The notes beneath the pieces were generated by a model. That model did not search any database. It had not been told where the DNA came from and saw nothing but the letters and a program-made list of their open reading frames with translations. From positions 1,984,001-2,048,000 of the forward strand of contig NZ_AP014612.1 in assembly GCF_002355215.1 (NCBI RefSeq): a DNA stretch of 64,000 nt, in the 5' to 3' direction. The translations under genes and the position numbers were made by a program. The DNA is from Streptococcus troglodytae (GTDB taxonomy: Bacteria; Bacillota; Bacilli; Lactobacillales; Streptococcaceae). This document shows positions 17,671 through 27,807 of this stretch, piece after piece (positions within the stretch are counted from its first letter, which is position 1; each line of letters begins with the position of its first letter).

Positions 17671-20481
17671 TTACCAAGATTCCTTTTTAAACAGGTTCTC
17701 TTCCTGTTTTTTTCTTAAGTGACGACTTCTTCTTAAAATACGAATGGCAAATATTAAAGAAAGTAAGCTAATAAAACTGCCAGAGATAAGTCCTTGTGGG
17801 ATATAGTAAAGTTTTATCTGATGTTTACCTGACGATAGCTTAAAGGCTAACATAGCATTCCAAACTTCCTGCGTTTTGACCGTTTTGCCATCTACTTTTA
17901 CCTGCCAACCAGCATTATAAGGAATAGAAGTAAATAAATAATCCTTACCTGAAACTTGTTTTATTTCTCCTGAAAGAGATAGTGAAGTCACTTTTTCAGG
18001 ATTCCATTTAGCAATATGACCCTGCTTCACGAAATTTTTGAAACTATCATCATTGAAACGATAGAGTTGCAGACCTGTTAAGTTAAGAGAACTATTATCT
18101 GTTAAACTGATTTCAAAGGTCTGTGCTTGATCTTTTCTATTGGAAGCAAGGCTCCACAGTTGTGGGTGACGGTAACGATCAAAAACCGTGTAAGCTTGCC
18201 CATTCAAAGTAAATTTAAGATGATTTAAATCTGTCGAATGAATTTGTGAAGAATACAAATAATATGAATTATTGTCCTGTGGTGTCCAAGTCAGACGGAT
18301 AGTACCCGGACGGTCTGAAGACTGACGTTTATAAATTTGCTGTCCATTAGCATTATCAGCCAAAACAACATTGTCTAAAGACAGAGTAACTGCTTGATAA
18401 GGATCAAGAAGATTTTCAACATTGTCCGAAAGACCATGATAAATCTGATTTTGATTGGCAACAACATCTTCCTTATCCAATTTTTCCCTTAGCATAGCAC
18501 CATCACCCGAAAAACCCAAACCAAAAACAGAAGTATTTTCTAACAGTTTAGCATTTCCCAAAGTTTGAATAGGATGATAATAATTAGACAAATCTTTTCT
18601 GGCAGAGTAAGTCCAAGTAGCATTATCCACATAATAACGTAAATTAACCAAAGCATCTGTTAAAGGTGTTCCACCAACATACATTGAAATAGCTGTTGAA
18701 GAAGGCAGACCAAGTCTTCCTAAGAATTCTAAATTCTTATATTCAACACTAGATGTAAAATGATTAACACCATAATAATTATAAGTCAGAGAATCATTCC
18801 AAGTATTGGCACTGCTTTTTTCAAGACGTGCCAAACCTGATTTAGGCAGCTTCAAGTTTTTGTAAAAAACCTCCTGCTGACTTTCAGCAGTTAAAACAGA
18901 ACTTGGGCTATGCCATAAATTTCTGTCAATCGTTATCTTAGCATTGATCCCCATATCAACCATGCTTACGAAAATAACAAAAGCAAGCTGCCAGGACTTA
19001 GACAATTGGAACCAAATCAAGAACAAGAGTAAGATTAGCAATACAAGCATAGCCAATTCCTGCCAAACGGTGACCAAAGTGTAAGTTTTCTCCTTGACAG
19101 CAAAATAAACATAAACATTGGCTAAAAGAGCTAGAACGAAAGTTGCAATCATTTGCAGACGACTCCATGACTTGACTTTTTGCAAAGCTTGATAGGTCAA
19201 GAGTAATAAAACAGGACTCAACAGCCAAGCATTACGATAGTAAAAACCAACTGGCATTTGTCCCATATGCCAAAAACGGATAACAGCTGCATTTGAAAAA
19301 GCTAAAACGAGAAAGATTAATAATAAAAAACCACTGATTTTCTTACGTAAGGCGATACCTTTAGTAAAAAAGAAATTAAACAAGCCAATAAAACCAAGAA
19401 CGCCAACATAAAAGTTAGGCAGAGCATTAAAATCTCCCCATTCTTCACCACTGGCCGCACCGGGAAAGAACTTAATTAAAAGTCTGATGGGATTATAAAG
19501 AAACGTAAAAGCCCAAGGATCAGCCTCTCCACCTGCAGCCTTTGTATCTAAGAGAGAATAAAAAACCGGCAAAAGCCAAATCGCACTCAAACCTATTCCC
19601 AAAAGAGAATAGAGCAGCAAACGCAGCAACTGCTTTGCTTTAAAAAGAAAAGCTGATTTTTGAGCTAGGATATAATAAAAGCTGTAGAAAATAACAAAGA
19701 TACAGGCCATATAAGCCGTGTAAAATTGAACCACAAACATAAGAGCCAAAACCAAGGCATACTTGATACTGCCTTTGCCATCTAGAATTTTTTCCACACC
19801 AATCAGCAAAAGCGGTAAAAGAATAATATTATCTAAGAAATTAGGATTGACCTGATTAACAATAAGAAAACCACTTAAGCCATAAATAGCAGCCGTACAG
19901 ACAGCCAATAAACGGTGACGATGGGCTGCATAACGTTTGTGAAGGAAATAATAGAAGCTAAGACCTGAAAAACCTTGACGCAGCAAGGTTACCAGAAAAA
20001 CTGAGAAATTAAGAGATTTAGCAGGTGTCAAACCAATAGCTAGACTAAGGGGGCTGAGACTGTTGAAGCCCCAAACAGATGGCATCACACCACCAATCCC
20101 CTTGTGCCAAGACCAAAAGAGAGCACCAATGTCCATATGTCTAAAAGCATGTCCTAAAGCACGATAAAGAGGGATGTATTGTAAAGTATAATCACCGCTC
20201 ATCAAAGTTTCCTTACCAAAAGGATAAAGCTTCATGATAGCAAAAACGACTGCCATCACTAACATAGGCAGGCAGAAAGCAGCCAAAAATCCTAAGGCAT
20301 TCTTAAAAGATGCTTTTTCTGTATTCTTTTGCTCCTCTTCTTTTTCAGAAGCAACAGTCTCCCGATGACGCATTTGTGAACGATGCGCACGACTGCGACT
20401 TAAATGTTCCAAAGGTTCCTGCCTCATATCTTGAGTTCCTTCATTTACTGCCTTGTTTTCTTTTTCTTCTCTTGATACCAT
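17671..20481 (-). CDS. pgfM2: PgfM2, YfhO-family integral membrane protein
   Basis: This 936-residue YfhO-family protein has a basic cytoplasmic N-terminus (about 1-60), a dozen or more membrane helices to about residue 510, a large extracytoplasmic domain (about 530-880), a last helix and a basic tail. I chose the second Met, which stands 5 nt after GGAG. YfhO partners of CsbB-like glycosyltransferases help place sugars on extracellular acceptors in Firmicutes. Order and content match the S. mutans pgf operon, known for glycosylating the collagen-binding adhesin Cnm. A terminator-like hairpin separates it from pgfE, so its expression may be partly independent. Confidence 0.8.
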   Translation of the reverse strand: MVSREEKENKAVNEGTQDMRQEPLEHLSRSRAHRSQMRHRETVASEKEEEQKNTEKASFKNALGFLAAFCLPMLVMAVVFAIMKLYPFGKETLMSGDYTLQYIPLYRALGHAFRHMDIGALFWSWHKGIGGVMPSVWGFNSLSPLSLAIGLTPAKSLNFSVFLVTLLRQGFSGLSFYYFLHKRYAAHRHRLLAVCTAAIYGLSGFLIVNQVNPNFLDNIILLPLLLIGVEKILDGKGSIKYALVLALMFVVQFYTAYMACIFVIFYSFYYILAQKSAFLFKAKQLLRLLLYSLLGIGLSAIWLLPVFYSLLDTKAAGGEADPWAFTFLYNPIRLLIKFFPGAASGEEWGDFNALPNFYVGVLGFIGLFNFFFTKGIALRKKISGFLLLIFLVLAFSNAAVIRFWHMGQMPVGFYYRNAWLLSPVLLLLTYQALQKVKSWSRLQMIATFVLALLANVYVYFAVKEKTYTLVTVWQELAMLVLLILLLFLIWFQLSKSWQLAFVIFVSMVDMGINAKITIDRNLWHSPSSVLTAESQQEVFYKNLKLPKSGLARLEKSSANTWNDSLTYNYYGVNHFTSSVEYKNLEFLGRLGLPSSTAISMYVGGTPLTDALVNLRYYVDNATWTYSARKDLSNYYHPIQTLGNAKLLENTSVFGLGFSGDGAMLREKLDKEDVVANQNQIYHGLSDNVENLLDPYQAVTLSLDNVVLADNANGQQIYKRQSSDRPGTIRLTWTPQDNNSYYLYSSQIHSTDLNHLKFTLNGQAYTVFDRYRHPQLWSLASNRKDQAQTFEISLTDNSSLNLTGLQLYRFNDDSFKNFVKQGHIAKWNPEKVTSLSLSGEIKQVSGKDYLFTSIPYNAGWQVKVDGKTVKTQEVWNAMLAFKLSSGKHQIKLYYIPQGLISGSFISLLSLIFAIRILRRSRHLRKKQEENLFKKESW

Positions 20482-20579
20482 CACATCTCCAGTTTACTTT
20501 CACTAATCGTTTTCATTGTAACATAATTCAAAAGCTTTGTTAATGTTACAAAATACCTCTGTTTCTGTATATCATAAAA

Positions 20580-20618
20580 TCGGGATAGCTACCGATAAAT
20601 CAGCATTACCTATCCCGA
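20580..20618 (-). terminator. Terminator between pgfE and pgfM2
   Basis: On the minus strand TCGGGATAG and CTATCCCGA form a 9-bp stem with a 21-nt loop followed by TTTTAT. It lies right after the pgfE stop codon and may attenuate reading into pgfM2. Confidence 0.65.
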
Positions 20619-20623
20619 CTCTT

Positions 20624-21640
20624 TTACTCTCTAAATCCATTAGGGTGCTTTTCTTGCCAGCGCCAAGAGTCTTGGCACATCCGTTTTAAATCATATTGCG
20701 CCTGCCAATTCAGCTCTTTCTTAGCTTTAGAAACATCAGCATAAGAAACAGCAATATCGCCTGCACGCCTGCCAACGATTTGATAAGGGATGGAATGCCC
20801 AACAATTCCTTCCATTTCGTGAATAAGCTCTAAAACAGAAGTTCCCTTTCCAGTTCCTAGATTATAAATTGAAAGATCCGAACCAGCAATTAGTTTTTGT
20901 AAAGCTGCAACATGGCCTCTAGCAAGATCGACAACATGAATATAATCACGAATACCAGTCCCATCTTTGGTATCATAATCACCGCCAAAAATGCGCACCT
21001 TATCCAATTTTCCAAGAGCAACTTGGCTTATATAAGGCAAAAGATTAGTTGACAAACCTTGAGGATCTTCGCCTAACTCACCTGAACTGTGAGCACCAAT
21101 GGGATTAAAATAGCGCAAAATGACGATATTCCAAGCACTATCTGAAACAGACACATCCATTAGCACATCTTCAATCATCATTTTTGTACGACCATAAGGG
21201 GTCATCACCGAGCGCGGTGCCTCTTCTGAAACTGGAGCAGGTGCTTTGTTTCCATAAACGCTGGCTGAGGATGAAAAGATAAAATTTTTACAGGAAAACT
21301 GCTGCATAACCTGTAAGAGTGTAATGGTTCCCGAAAGATTGTTGGCATAATAATCAAGCGGAATAGAAGTAGATTCATTCACGATTTTAAGTCCTGCGAA
21401 ATGGATGACCGCAGCAATGGCTTCCTTTTCAAAAATGGCTTCAAGACTTTTCTTATCTCTAATATCTGTCTGATAAAAAGTAAAGTCTTTGCCAGTGATC
21501 TCTTTAATAGCTGTTAAACTTTTGAAACTAGAATGCAGCAAATTATCCACAACAACAAGCTGATAATCTTGGTTTAATAATTCAACACAAGTATGAGAAC
21601 CCAGATAGCCAGCTCCCCCTGTTACTAGAATTTTCGTCAT
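20624..21640 (-). CDS. pgfE: PgfE, UDP-sugar 4-epimerase (GalE family)
   Basis: This 338-residue extended short-chain dehydrogenase has the NAD-binding GGAGYLGSHT at 8-17 and the catalytic Ser/Tyr/Lys in SSSASVYG and PYGRTK. The downstream pattern (DTKDGTGIRDYIHVVDLA) is that of GalE. It interconverts UDP-Glc/UDP-Gal or the N-acetyl sugars. Placement between two YfhO genes and behind a glycosyltransferase indicates it supplies the sugar donor for the Pgf system. Confidence 0.85.
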   Translation of the reverse strand: MTKILVTGGAGYLGSHTCVELLNQDYQLVVVDNLLHSSFKSLTAIKEITGKDFTFYQTDIRDKKSLEAIFEKEAIAAVIHFAGLKIVNESTSIPLDYYANNLSGTITLLQVMQQFSCKNFIFSSSASVYGNKAPAPVSEEAPRSVMTPYGRTKMMIEDVLMDVSVSDSAWNIVILRYFNPIGAHSSGELGEDPQGLSTNLLPYISQVALGKLDKVRIFGGDYDTKDGTGIRDYIHVVDLARGHVAALQKLIAGSDLSIYNLGTGKGTSVLELIHEMEGIVGHSIPYQIVGRRAGDIAVSYADVSKAKKELNWQAQYDLKRMCQDSWRWQEKHPNGFRE

Positions 21641-21674
21641 TACAATAGTTCCTCTTTTCTAGTAAAAACCCTTC

Positions 21675-24599
21675 TTAAGAAATAGAACTTCTTTTTTCTG
21701 ACCTAGAATCCTGCCACTTTAACAAAATAATAAAGGCAATAGAAATCACTGAAACAGCAATTCCCACAACAAAACCTTGGGGCATAAAGGACATTTCAAT
21801 ACGGTGTTTGCCGCTTGTAATTGGGAAAGATAATAAACTTCCCCAGGCCTCATCAGTCTTGACCTTTTCACCGTCCACTTTCACTGTCCAACCCGGATTA
21901 TAAGGAATACTGGTCATCATGACATTGCTTTCATCTGTAATTCGAACATGTCCTTTAATTAAGGTATTCGTCCACTTAGTCACTGTCATATCTTGTTTTA
22001 AGCGGTCATCAATAACTTTTTTAATAGCTGTCTGATTAGCTCTGACAAGAGCCATGTTAGTCAAGTCAAGCTGATCATCTTGCGAAGTTTGCAGCTGTAA
22101 AACCATTTCTTGATTTGGTGTCTTACTGGTTAAATTCCAAAGCTGTACTTGATCATAGCTTTGTGAGTAATGATACCATTGATTATTGAGCATAATGGAA
22201 ACATTTCCCATTGACTTGCGTAAGCTATAAGGAGCTTGGAAATAATAAGTATCATCCGTTTGCGGTGTAAAGGTAATCCTAATCGTACCGGCTTGTTTTT
22301 TATCAATTCGTTTGAAAATGCGGTGCCCATTTTCATTCACTTCCTGCATATTAATCAACTCAATTTTAGGAATACCAACATATTCAAAATACTTTTGCTT
22401 CTTGCCAGACATTGAAGAGAGAATAATATTTTGATTAGAAACAGGATTATTAAGCCCGAACTTAATATTATGTGTCAAGGTATTTGTTCCAAAAGCTGGT
22501 GAGAGGACATCAGGATTTTCATAAATGATAAAGCGTTTATTCTCATAAATAGGTTTGTAATACTCTTTAAGGTCTGAACGTGTCGCATTTCGATTAAAGA
22601 ACTGCCAGTTAGGGTGTTTTTCTATGTCCGTTGCACTGTAATCTTTACGATCAATATAGTAACGAACGCTGTAAAGAGCATCTGTTAAGGCCGTTCCGTT
22701 GGCATAAAAGGTTGCTGCATTACCACCGACATCTCCCATCGAGTTAAAGAGATTAATGGTTGATTTTTCCATATTGGAGCTAAAGGTACTTAAACCGGGA
22801 TAGGAAACCAAGAAAGGATCGTTTTTAGAATAGAGAAAACTAGAGCCTACACGGTAAAATCCCGCCTTATTTTTCTTCTTGATGACATCTGATAATTCTT
22901 TCATACTCTTGGTCACATCCGTAAATTTATAAGCATCAGCATAGCCCAGAGTCACTTGAGAAAGGTAGGCATTGTAGCCCAACTCAAGCACTGTCACAAG
23001 GGCTAGAAGAGACCAGACAAACTTGCTTTTAGGACGAAGAGCCAGATAAATCAAAACAAAAAGCCAAGTTAAGAGAGTAAGACAAACTTGTGTCAATAAG
23101 AGACCCTTATTTAACAAATAAAGCGAGACTGGAATAGCTAATAAACTAGCAGCAATCGCACACAAACGAGCTTCTTTGTATTGGTCAAGCCGCTTCCAAG
23201 CATAAACAGCGAGACCAGCGAAAAAGACAAAGACTAAAAGAAGTATGAAAACTTCATGTGAAGTCACAAAATCTGTCACTATCTTAGGTTGTTTTTTCGC
23301 GATATAGGTATAATCATGACTGATAACATAATAAGCTGAAGCAAAGCTCAAGATAATCCCTACTATAAGGCCCTTCCAGCCCAGATACTTCCTTTCTCTC
23401 AGAGCTTGATAAGCCAAAAGAACCATAAAGAAAGATAAAATCCATGAAAAACGATAGAAGAAACCTGCTGGATTTTGTCCCATATGCCAAATTTTATTAG
23501 CAAATTCATTAACAATAGAAACAAAGAAAAGAAGACTGATAAAAGCTGCAACAACCTTGCTGTATTTGTGCGCTTTAGCCTGAACAAAATAAAGGAAAAA
23601 GCCGATCAAAGCAAGCGCCCCAACATAAATATTAGGTAAATTGGGTCCCGCTGACCAAGAGGATTCATTGTCAAAACCACCTATCATCAATTTTGATAAG
23701 ATGTCAAAAGGATTAATTTGGAGAGCAAAGCTAAAAGTTAAAGGACTATCGTAAGCACCTTTACTGCGTAACAGATTTAAAAAGATAGGATAGAGCAGGA
23801 AGAACACTGAAGTGATTGCCAAAATAGAATAGCAGATCACACGTAAAACAGGTTTAAAGAAAGCAGTTATTTTGATCTTCCAATCACCGGTTTCTGCCAA
23901 CTTCGGTGCTGCATAATAACAAGTATAAAGGGCAACGAACAAACAAATCATGTAGCCCATATAAAAATGCAAAAGCATGGTCAGAGCCAACACTATAATG
24001 TATTTAAACGGTTTCCTACCATCTATCAGCTCTTCAAGATTAAGAATGACTAAAGGAAGCATGATCATCGCATCATAAAAGATAGGATTCATCTGATAAG
24101 AGACAATCATACCTGAAAGAGCATAGGCCGTTGCCATAAGAGGAACTAACCAAGGATTATAAGAGAGCGCCTTGTAACGTTTTACGAGTAGGTAAGCAAA
24201 ACTCAACCCCATCGCTCCATAGCGTAACCAAATGGTTAAAAAGACTGCCCATTTAAACTGCGTCAAAGGAAGTAAAATATAAAAAAGATTAAAAGGACTA
24301 ATTAAATTGAAACCCCAAATCCCAATCATAGCACCGCCAATAGACTTAGAAAAAGAATAAAAGAGTCCTGACCAATCACCTGTTAAAACCGTTGTTTTCA
24401 AAAAGCCATAAAGACCGATATACTGCTGTCCAAAGTCAACTGCCATTAAAGTATTTCTTCCAAAAGGAAAAGTATCCATAAAATACCAGACAACCAACAT
24501 AATCAACATTGGAAGCAAGGTACTGGCTAGAAGAACCTGAACTTTTCCAGTTTTCTTAAAAGATGATCTTTGGTTTTCTTGTTTTCTCGAATGTCTCAT
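21675..24599 (-). CDS. pgfM1: PgfM1, YfhO-family integral membrane protein
   Basis: This 974-residue paralogue of PgfM2 has the same plan: basic N-terminus, about a dozen helices to residue 540, an extracytoplasmic domain, and a final helix before a charged tail. Both share DTFPFGRNTLMAVDFGQQY-like and NPGWTVKVDG-like blocks (NAGWQVKVDG in PgfM2). Its ATG overlaps the pgfS stop by 4 bp, implying translational coupling. It probably works with the membrane-bound glycosyltransferase PgfS. The frame is intact. Confidence 0.8.
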   Translation of the reverse strand: MRHSRKQENQRSSFKKTGKVQVLLASTLLPMLIMLVVWYFMDTFPFGRNTLMAVDFGQQYIGLYGFLKTTVLTGDWSGLFYSFSKSIGGAMIGIWGFNLISPFNLFYILLPLTQFKWAVFLTIWLRYGAMGLSFAYLLVKRYKALSYNPWLVPLMATAYALSGMIVSYQMNPIFYDAMIMLPLVILNLEELIDGRKPFKYIIVLALTMLLHFYMGYMICLFVALYTCYYAAPKLAETGDWKIKITAFFKPVLRVICYSILAITSVFFLLYPIFLNLLRSKGAYDSPLTFSFALQINPFDILSKLMIGGFDNESSWSAGPNLPNIYVGALALIGFFLYFVQAKAHKYSKVVAAFISLLFFVSIVNEFANKIWHMGQNPAGFFYRFSWILSFFMVLLAYQALRERKYLGWKGLIVGIILSFASAYYVISHDYTYIAKKQPKIVTDFVTSHEVFILLLVFVFFAGLAVYAWKRLDQYKEARLCAIAASLLAIPVSLYLLNKGLLLTQVCLTLLTWLFVLIYLALRPKSKFVWSLLALVTVLELGYNAYLSQVTLGYADAYKFTDVTKSMKELSDVIKKKNKAGFYRVGSSFLYSKNDPFLVSYPGLSTFSSNMEKSTINLFNSMGDVGGNAATFYANGTALTDALYSVRYYIDRKDYSATDIEKHPNWQFFNRNATRSDLKEYYKPIYENKRFIIYENPDVLSPAFGTNTLTHNIKFGLNNPVSNQNIILSSMSGKKQKYFEYVGIPKIELINMQEVNENGHRIFKRIDKKQAGTIRITFTPQTDDTYYFQAPYSLRKSMGNVSIMLNNQWYHYSQSYDQVQLWNLTSKTPNQEMVLQLQTSQDDQLDLTNMALVRANQTAIKKVIDDRLKQDMTVTKWTNTLIKGHVRITDESNVMMTSIPYNPGWTVKVDGEKVKTDEAWGSLLSFPITSGKHRIEMSFMPQGFVVGIAVSVISIAFIILLKWQDSRSEKRSSIS

Positions 24600-25555
24600 C
24601 CCACTAAATCCTCTTTCGCTTTCTTAATATTTGTTTCATCCACAATATAATGCGGCCGCCGTTTCACTTCATAATAAATTTTCCCAATATATTCACCCAA
24701 AACACCTATGGAAATCAACTGTACGCCACTAAAAAGAATAATAGCTGCTAAAGTTGTAAAATAACCACTGACTAAAATTTCTGGCTTCACAAAATAAGCA
24801 ATAAACATCACTAAAAGATATAAGAGGGCAAAACCAACACAGGCCAGCCCAAACTGAATACAAATACGTAAAGGTTTATCATTGAAAGAAATGATTCCTT
24901 GAAAAGCATAATTCATGGAACGCCTAAAACCAAATTTACTTTCACCTGCTTCACGAACTTGATTTTGATAAGGAATAATCTTTTCTTTGAAACCAATCCA
25001 TGAAAAAATTCCTTTAGAAAAACGATTATACTCAGGTAAAGCCAAAATAGTATCAACCGCCTTACGGCTAAAAAGCTTGAACTCAGAAATACCATCTGTT
25101 AACTGCACGTCCATCAAATGGTTAGCAAAACGGTAAAATAGTCTTGCAAAAAAAGTGCTTTGCTTAGGTTCTCCCTGACGATCACGCTGACCGCTGACAA
25201 CATCATAACCTTCCTTAAAAGCTGCAACAAAGTTTGGAATGAGAGCAGGAGGATGCTGCAAATCGCCATCCATCAACATAACAGCATCACCAGTTGCATA
25301 CTTTAATCCTGATAAAATAGCTCCTTCACGTCCAAAGTTACGACTAAAACTGATGAACCGTATATGATGATCGTTTTGAGCCATTTGTTTCATTAAACTT
25401 AACGTTTTATCCTTACTACCATCATTGATATAAACCAACTCATAATCATCAATAGTATCTGGCTGCATTAACTGCAGCTGTTTGGAAATTTCACTGTGGG
25501 TCTTCTCAATCATTTTTTCTTCATTATAAAAAGCGACGACGATTGACAGTTTCAT
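24596..25555 (-). CDS. pgfS: PgfS, membrane-anchored family 2 glycosyltransferase
   Basis: This 319-residue CsbB/GtrB-like enzyme is predicted to move a sugar from a nucleotide donor to undecaprenyl phosphate. The GT-A fold starts at VVAFYNEE. The donor site shows YINDGSKDKT and MDGDLQHPP, and ISEFKLFSRKA follows the active site. Two helices lie at about 230-300 in the C-terminal part. The ATG at 25555 behind AAGGA was preferred to one 5 codons upstream. It is the first gene of the operon, and the tight overlap with pgfM1 supports joint function. Confidence 0.83.
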   Translation of the reverse strand: MKLSIVVAFYNEEKMIEKTHSEISKQLQLMQPDTIDDYELVYINDGSKDKTLSLMKQMAQNDHHIRFISFSRNFGREGAILSGLKYATGDAVMLMDGDLQHPPALIPNFVAAFKEGYDVVSGQRDRQGEPKQSTFFARLFYRFANHLMDVQLTDGISEFKLFSRKAVDTILALPEYNRFSKGIFSWIGFKEKIIPYQNQVREAGESKFGFRRSMNYAFQGIISFNDKPLRICIQFGLACVGFALLYLLVMFIAYFVKPEILVSGYFTTLAAIILFSGVQLISIGVLGEYIGKIYYEVKRRPHYIVDETNIKKAKEDLVG

Positions 25556-25570
25556 ACAAATCCTTCCCAA

Positions 25571-26157
25571 TAATTATCTGCTTATTAATTATCTTAAAGC
25601 CAAAAATGACAGCAATCAACTGTATTTTACCACAATTTAAAAGACTTTTCGAGGCTTTTAAAATTCTGCCTTAAAATACCTATCTCTCACCTACCTTTTA
25701 GACTATTTACAAACACAAATATCACTAACGAACTTACAAGCTAACAATAGTGTTCATTCTTATACTCAAAAATAGATTAGGCAATAGCTTAAGAAAATCT
25801 GCCAACACTGAATTTTCTGTATCACATTCTAAGAAGACTTGGTTAAAGACCTTACACTAGTACGTTGACAAAATACATATCGCTTTCACCTCCTCACGTC
25901 ACAACCGCTTACAGACATATTGGGGCAAGGCAATCTCAAAAACTCTCCCATACTTTTGAGCTAGAAATAAAAGCAGCAAAGCTAGTATCATCAGTACAAC
26001 AACCTATCACTTTGATTTCTGAAAAGTATTAATAACGTTTAGCTCTTTGTCAGTCAGCACCTTAAAGGTTATCTTTATACAAACAATAATTTTCATTGAT
26101 GAATAAGGGCATTCATACTATAATAAAAACATTAATACAAATCAGAAGGAACCATTA
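25571..26157. other. Long intergenic region with decayed repeat copy
   Basis: These 587 bp between divergent pgfS and the ZIP transporter gene hold no coding frame I trust. About half is a degraded copy of the MITE-like repeat (25761-26032). A TATAAT-like box (CTATAATAA) near 26120, with an upstream box in the repeat-free DNA, is the likely promoter of the transporter gene. Confidence 0.6.
25761..26032. repeat. Second, degraded copy of the MITE-like repeat
   Basis: The ends TATACTCAAAAATAGATTAGG and TTTGATTTCTGAAAAGTATTA echo those of the element at 4570-4904. The interior is shorter and poorly matched. Identified by its ends only. Confidence 0.4.
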
Positions 26158-26160
26158 TTG

Positions 26161-26955
26161 ATGTCTCAACATTTATTTACTGCCTTTATACTTACTGCTC
26201 TTGCTGGTCTCTCAACCGGTATTGGTAGTTTAATTGCTTTTGTTGCCAAACATACGAATAAAACTTTTTTAGCTATTAGTTTGGGATTTTCTGCCGGTGT
26301 CATGATTTATGTTTCTATGATTGAGATTTTTCCAACAGCTCAAACCATTTTGACTAAAGCCTTGGATAAAAAAAGTGGCTCTTGGTTAACTGTTTTAGCT
26401 TTTTTTGGAGGTATGCTTTTAATTGCTATTATTGATAAATTGATTCCATCTGAAGAGAATCCTCACGAGATTAAAACTGTTGAAGAAGAAGACCAAAAGC
26501 CGGCTAAGCTAATGCGTATGGGACTGATGACAGCCATTGCTATTGGTATTCATAATTTTCCAGAAGGACTGGCGACTTTCATTTCTGGTTTGCAAGATGC
26601 CAGTGTTGCTGTTCCAATTGTCATCGCCATTGCTATTCATAATATTCCTGAAGGAATTGCCGTATCCGTTCCGATTTATCAAGCAACAGGTTCTAAGAAA
26701 AAAGCCTTTACTTATTCTTTTCTATCTGGTCTAGCTGAACCCTTAGGAGCTATTATTGGCTGGTTTCTCCTTATGCCTATTATGAATAATATTGTCTATG
26801 GGGCTATCTTTTCTGCTGTTGCCGGTATTATGGTCTTTATTTCTCTAGACGAGTTATTGCCTGCAGCAGAAGAATATGGTAAACATCACCTTGCAATCTA
26901 TGGGGTTATTTCTGGTATGCTTATCATGGCTGTTAGCCTTTTACTTTTTATTTAA
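26161..26955 (+). CDS. zupT: ZIP-family metal transporter (ZupT-like)
   Basis: This 264-residue membrane protein has about eight helices. The metal-binding ZIP motifs are clear: HNFPEGLATF in helix 4 and HNIPEGIAVSVP in helix 5. A His/Glu-rich loop lies between helices 3 and 4 (ENPHEIKTVEEEDQ). It should import zinc and possibly other divalent metals. The ATG at 26161 follows AGAAGGA. Having a ZIP importer about 11 kb from the zccR regulator is suggestive, but no ZccR-type operator is visible here. Confidence 0.85.
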   Translation: MSQHLFTAFILTALAGLSTGIGSLIAFVAKHTNKTFLAISLGFSAGVMIYVSMIEIFPTAQTILTKALDKKSGSWLTVLAFFGGMLLIAIIDKLIPSEENPHEIKTVEEEDQKPAKLMRMGLMTAIAIGIHNFPEGLATFISGLQDASVAVPIVIAIAIHNIPEGIAVSVPIYQATGSKKKAFTYSFLSGLAEPLGAIIGWFLLMPIMNNIVYGAIFSAVAGIMVFISLDELLPAAEEYGKHHLAIYGVISGMLIMAVSLLLFI

Positions 26956-26978
26956 CACACCGTTTATAAGGACATTTA

Positions 26979-27710
26979 ATGATGAAATTTTTAATTCCCA
27001 CTGCTAAAGAAATAAAAGAGGATAGCAAACCTTATCCCCAGCACTTATCTCGAAAAAGTCAAATTCTTGTTAATCATATGAACGCCTTGTCTATTGAAGA
27101 GCTCAAAAAGAGTTACAAGGTCAGTCCGCAAATAGCCCGAACAGAGCTACAAAAATGGCAAGACATAAAAAACGGGGAGGCTCTTGCCTACCCTGCTCTT
27201 CACTTATTTAACGGACTCATGTATCGGCACATCAAGCGCCGGTATTTGACTGTAGAAGAAGAAACCTTTCTTAAAGAGAAAGTTTTTATCACATCAGCAC
27301 TTTATGGTATCATTCCTGCCTTGGAACCCCTTGTTCCCCATCGCCTTGACTTCAATACTAAAATAAAAATCAAAGGAGAAACGCTAAAGAACTACTGGCG
27401 TAAAACTTATGATAACTTTGCTTTAGACAATCCTAGTACTGTGTCACTGTTATCTAGTGAATTTGAAACTGTTTTTTCACCAAAAGTACGAAATCAATTA
27501 ATAACTCTTAGATTTTTGGAAAATCAAAACGGTCAGTTGAAATCCCATTCCACTATTTCTAAAAAAGCACGTGGAGCCTTTTTAACACAAGTCATTCAGC
27601 AACAAACACAAACAATAGATGATCTGAAAAAAATCAGTTTTAACGGTTTTAATTATCAGGATAATCTATCAGGACCCTTAAAATTGATTTTTATAAAACA
27701 GAGTAAATGA
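26979..27710 (+). CDS. yaaA: YaaA/UPF0246 peroxide stress protein
   Basis: These 243 residues begin FLIPTAKE, the family start. They keep the conserved [24 protein letters not shown] and [11 protein letters not shown] blocks. In other bacteria YaaA lowers intracellular free iron during peroxide stress and binds DNA. It lies 23 bp downstream of the ZIP transporter gene on the same strand, probably co-transcribed. The frame is intact. Confidence 0.85.
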   Translation: MMKFLIPTAKEIKEDSKPYPQHLSRKSQILVNHMNALSIEELKKSYKVSPQIARTELQKWQDIKNGEALAYPALHLFNGLMYRHIKRRYLTVEEETFLKEKVFITSALYGIIPALEPLVPHRLDFNTKIKIKGETLKNYWRKTYDNFALDNPSTVSLLSSEFETVFSPKVRNQLITLRFLENQNGQLKSHSTISKKARGAFLTQVIQQQTQTIDDLKKISFNGFNYQDNLSGPLKLIFIKQSK

Positions 27711-27742
27711 ATGTCAAATTCTAGCATCATATAAGCAAAATA

Positions 27743-27804
27743 AAGCCCTCCTAAACTGCAACTCCTTTGATCAAAAAGGAATCTTAGTTCAGCAAGGCTT
27801 TTTC
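27743..27804. terminator. Bidirectional terminator between yaaA and nrdG
   Basis: AAAGCC pairs with GGCTTT, and the inner CTAAACTG/ CAGTTAG-like and CTCCTTT/AAAAGGA segments extend a long branched stem. T-runs follow on the plus strand and A-runs precede it, which fits the two convergent genes. Confidence 0.6.
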
Positions 27805-27807
27805 TTT

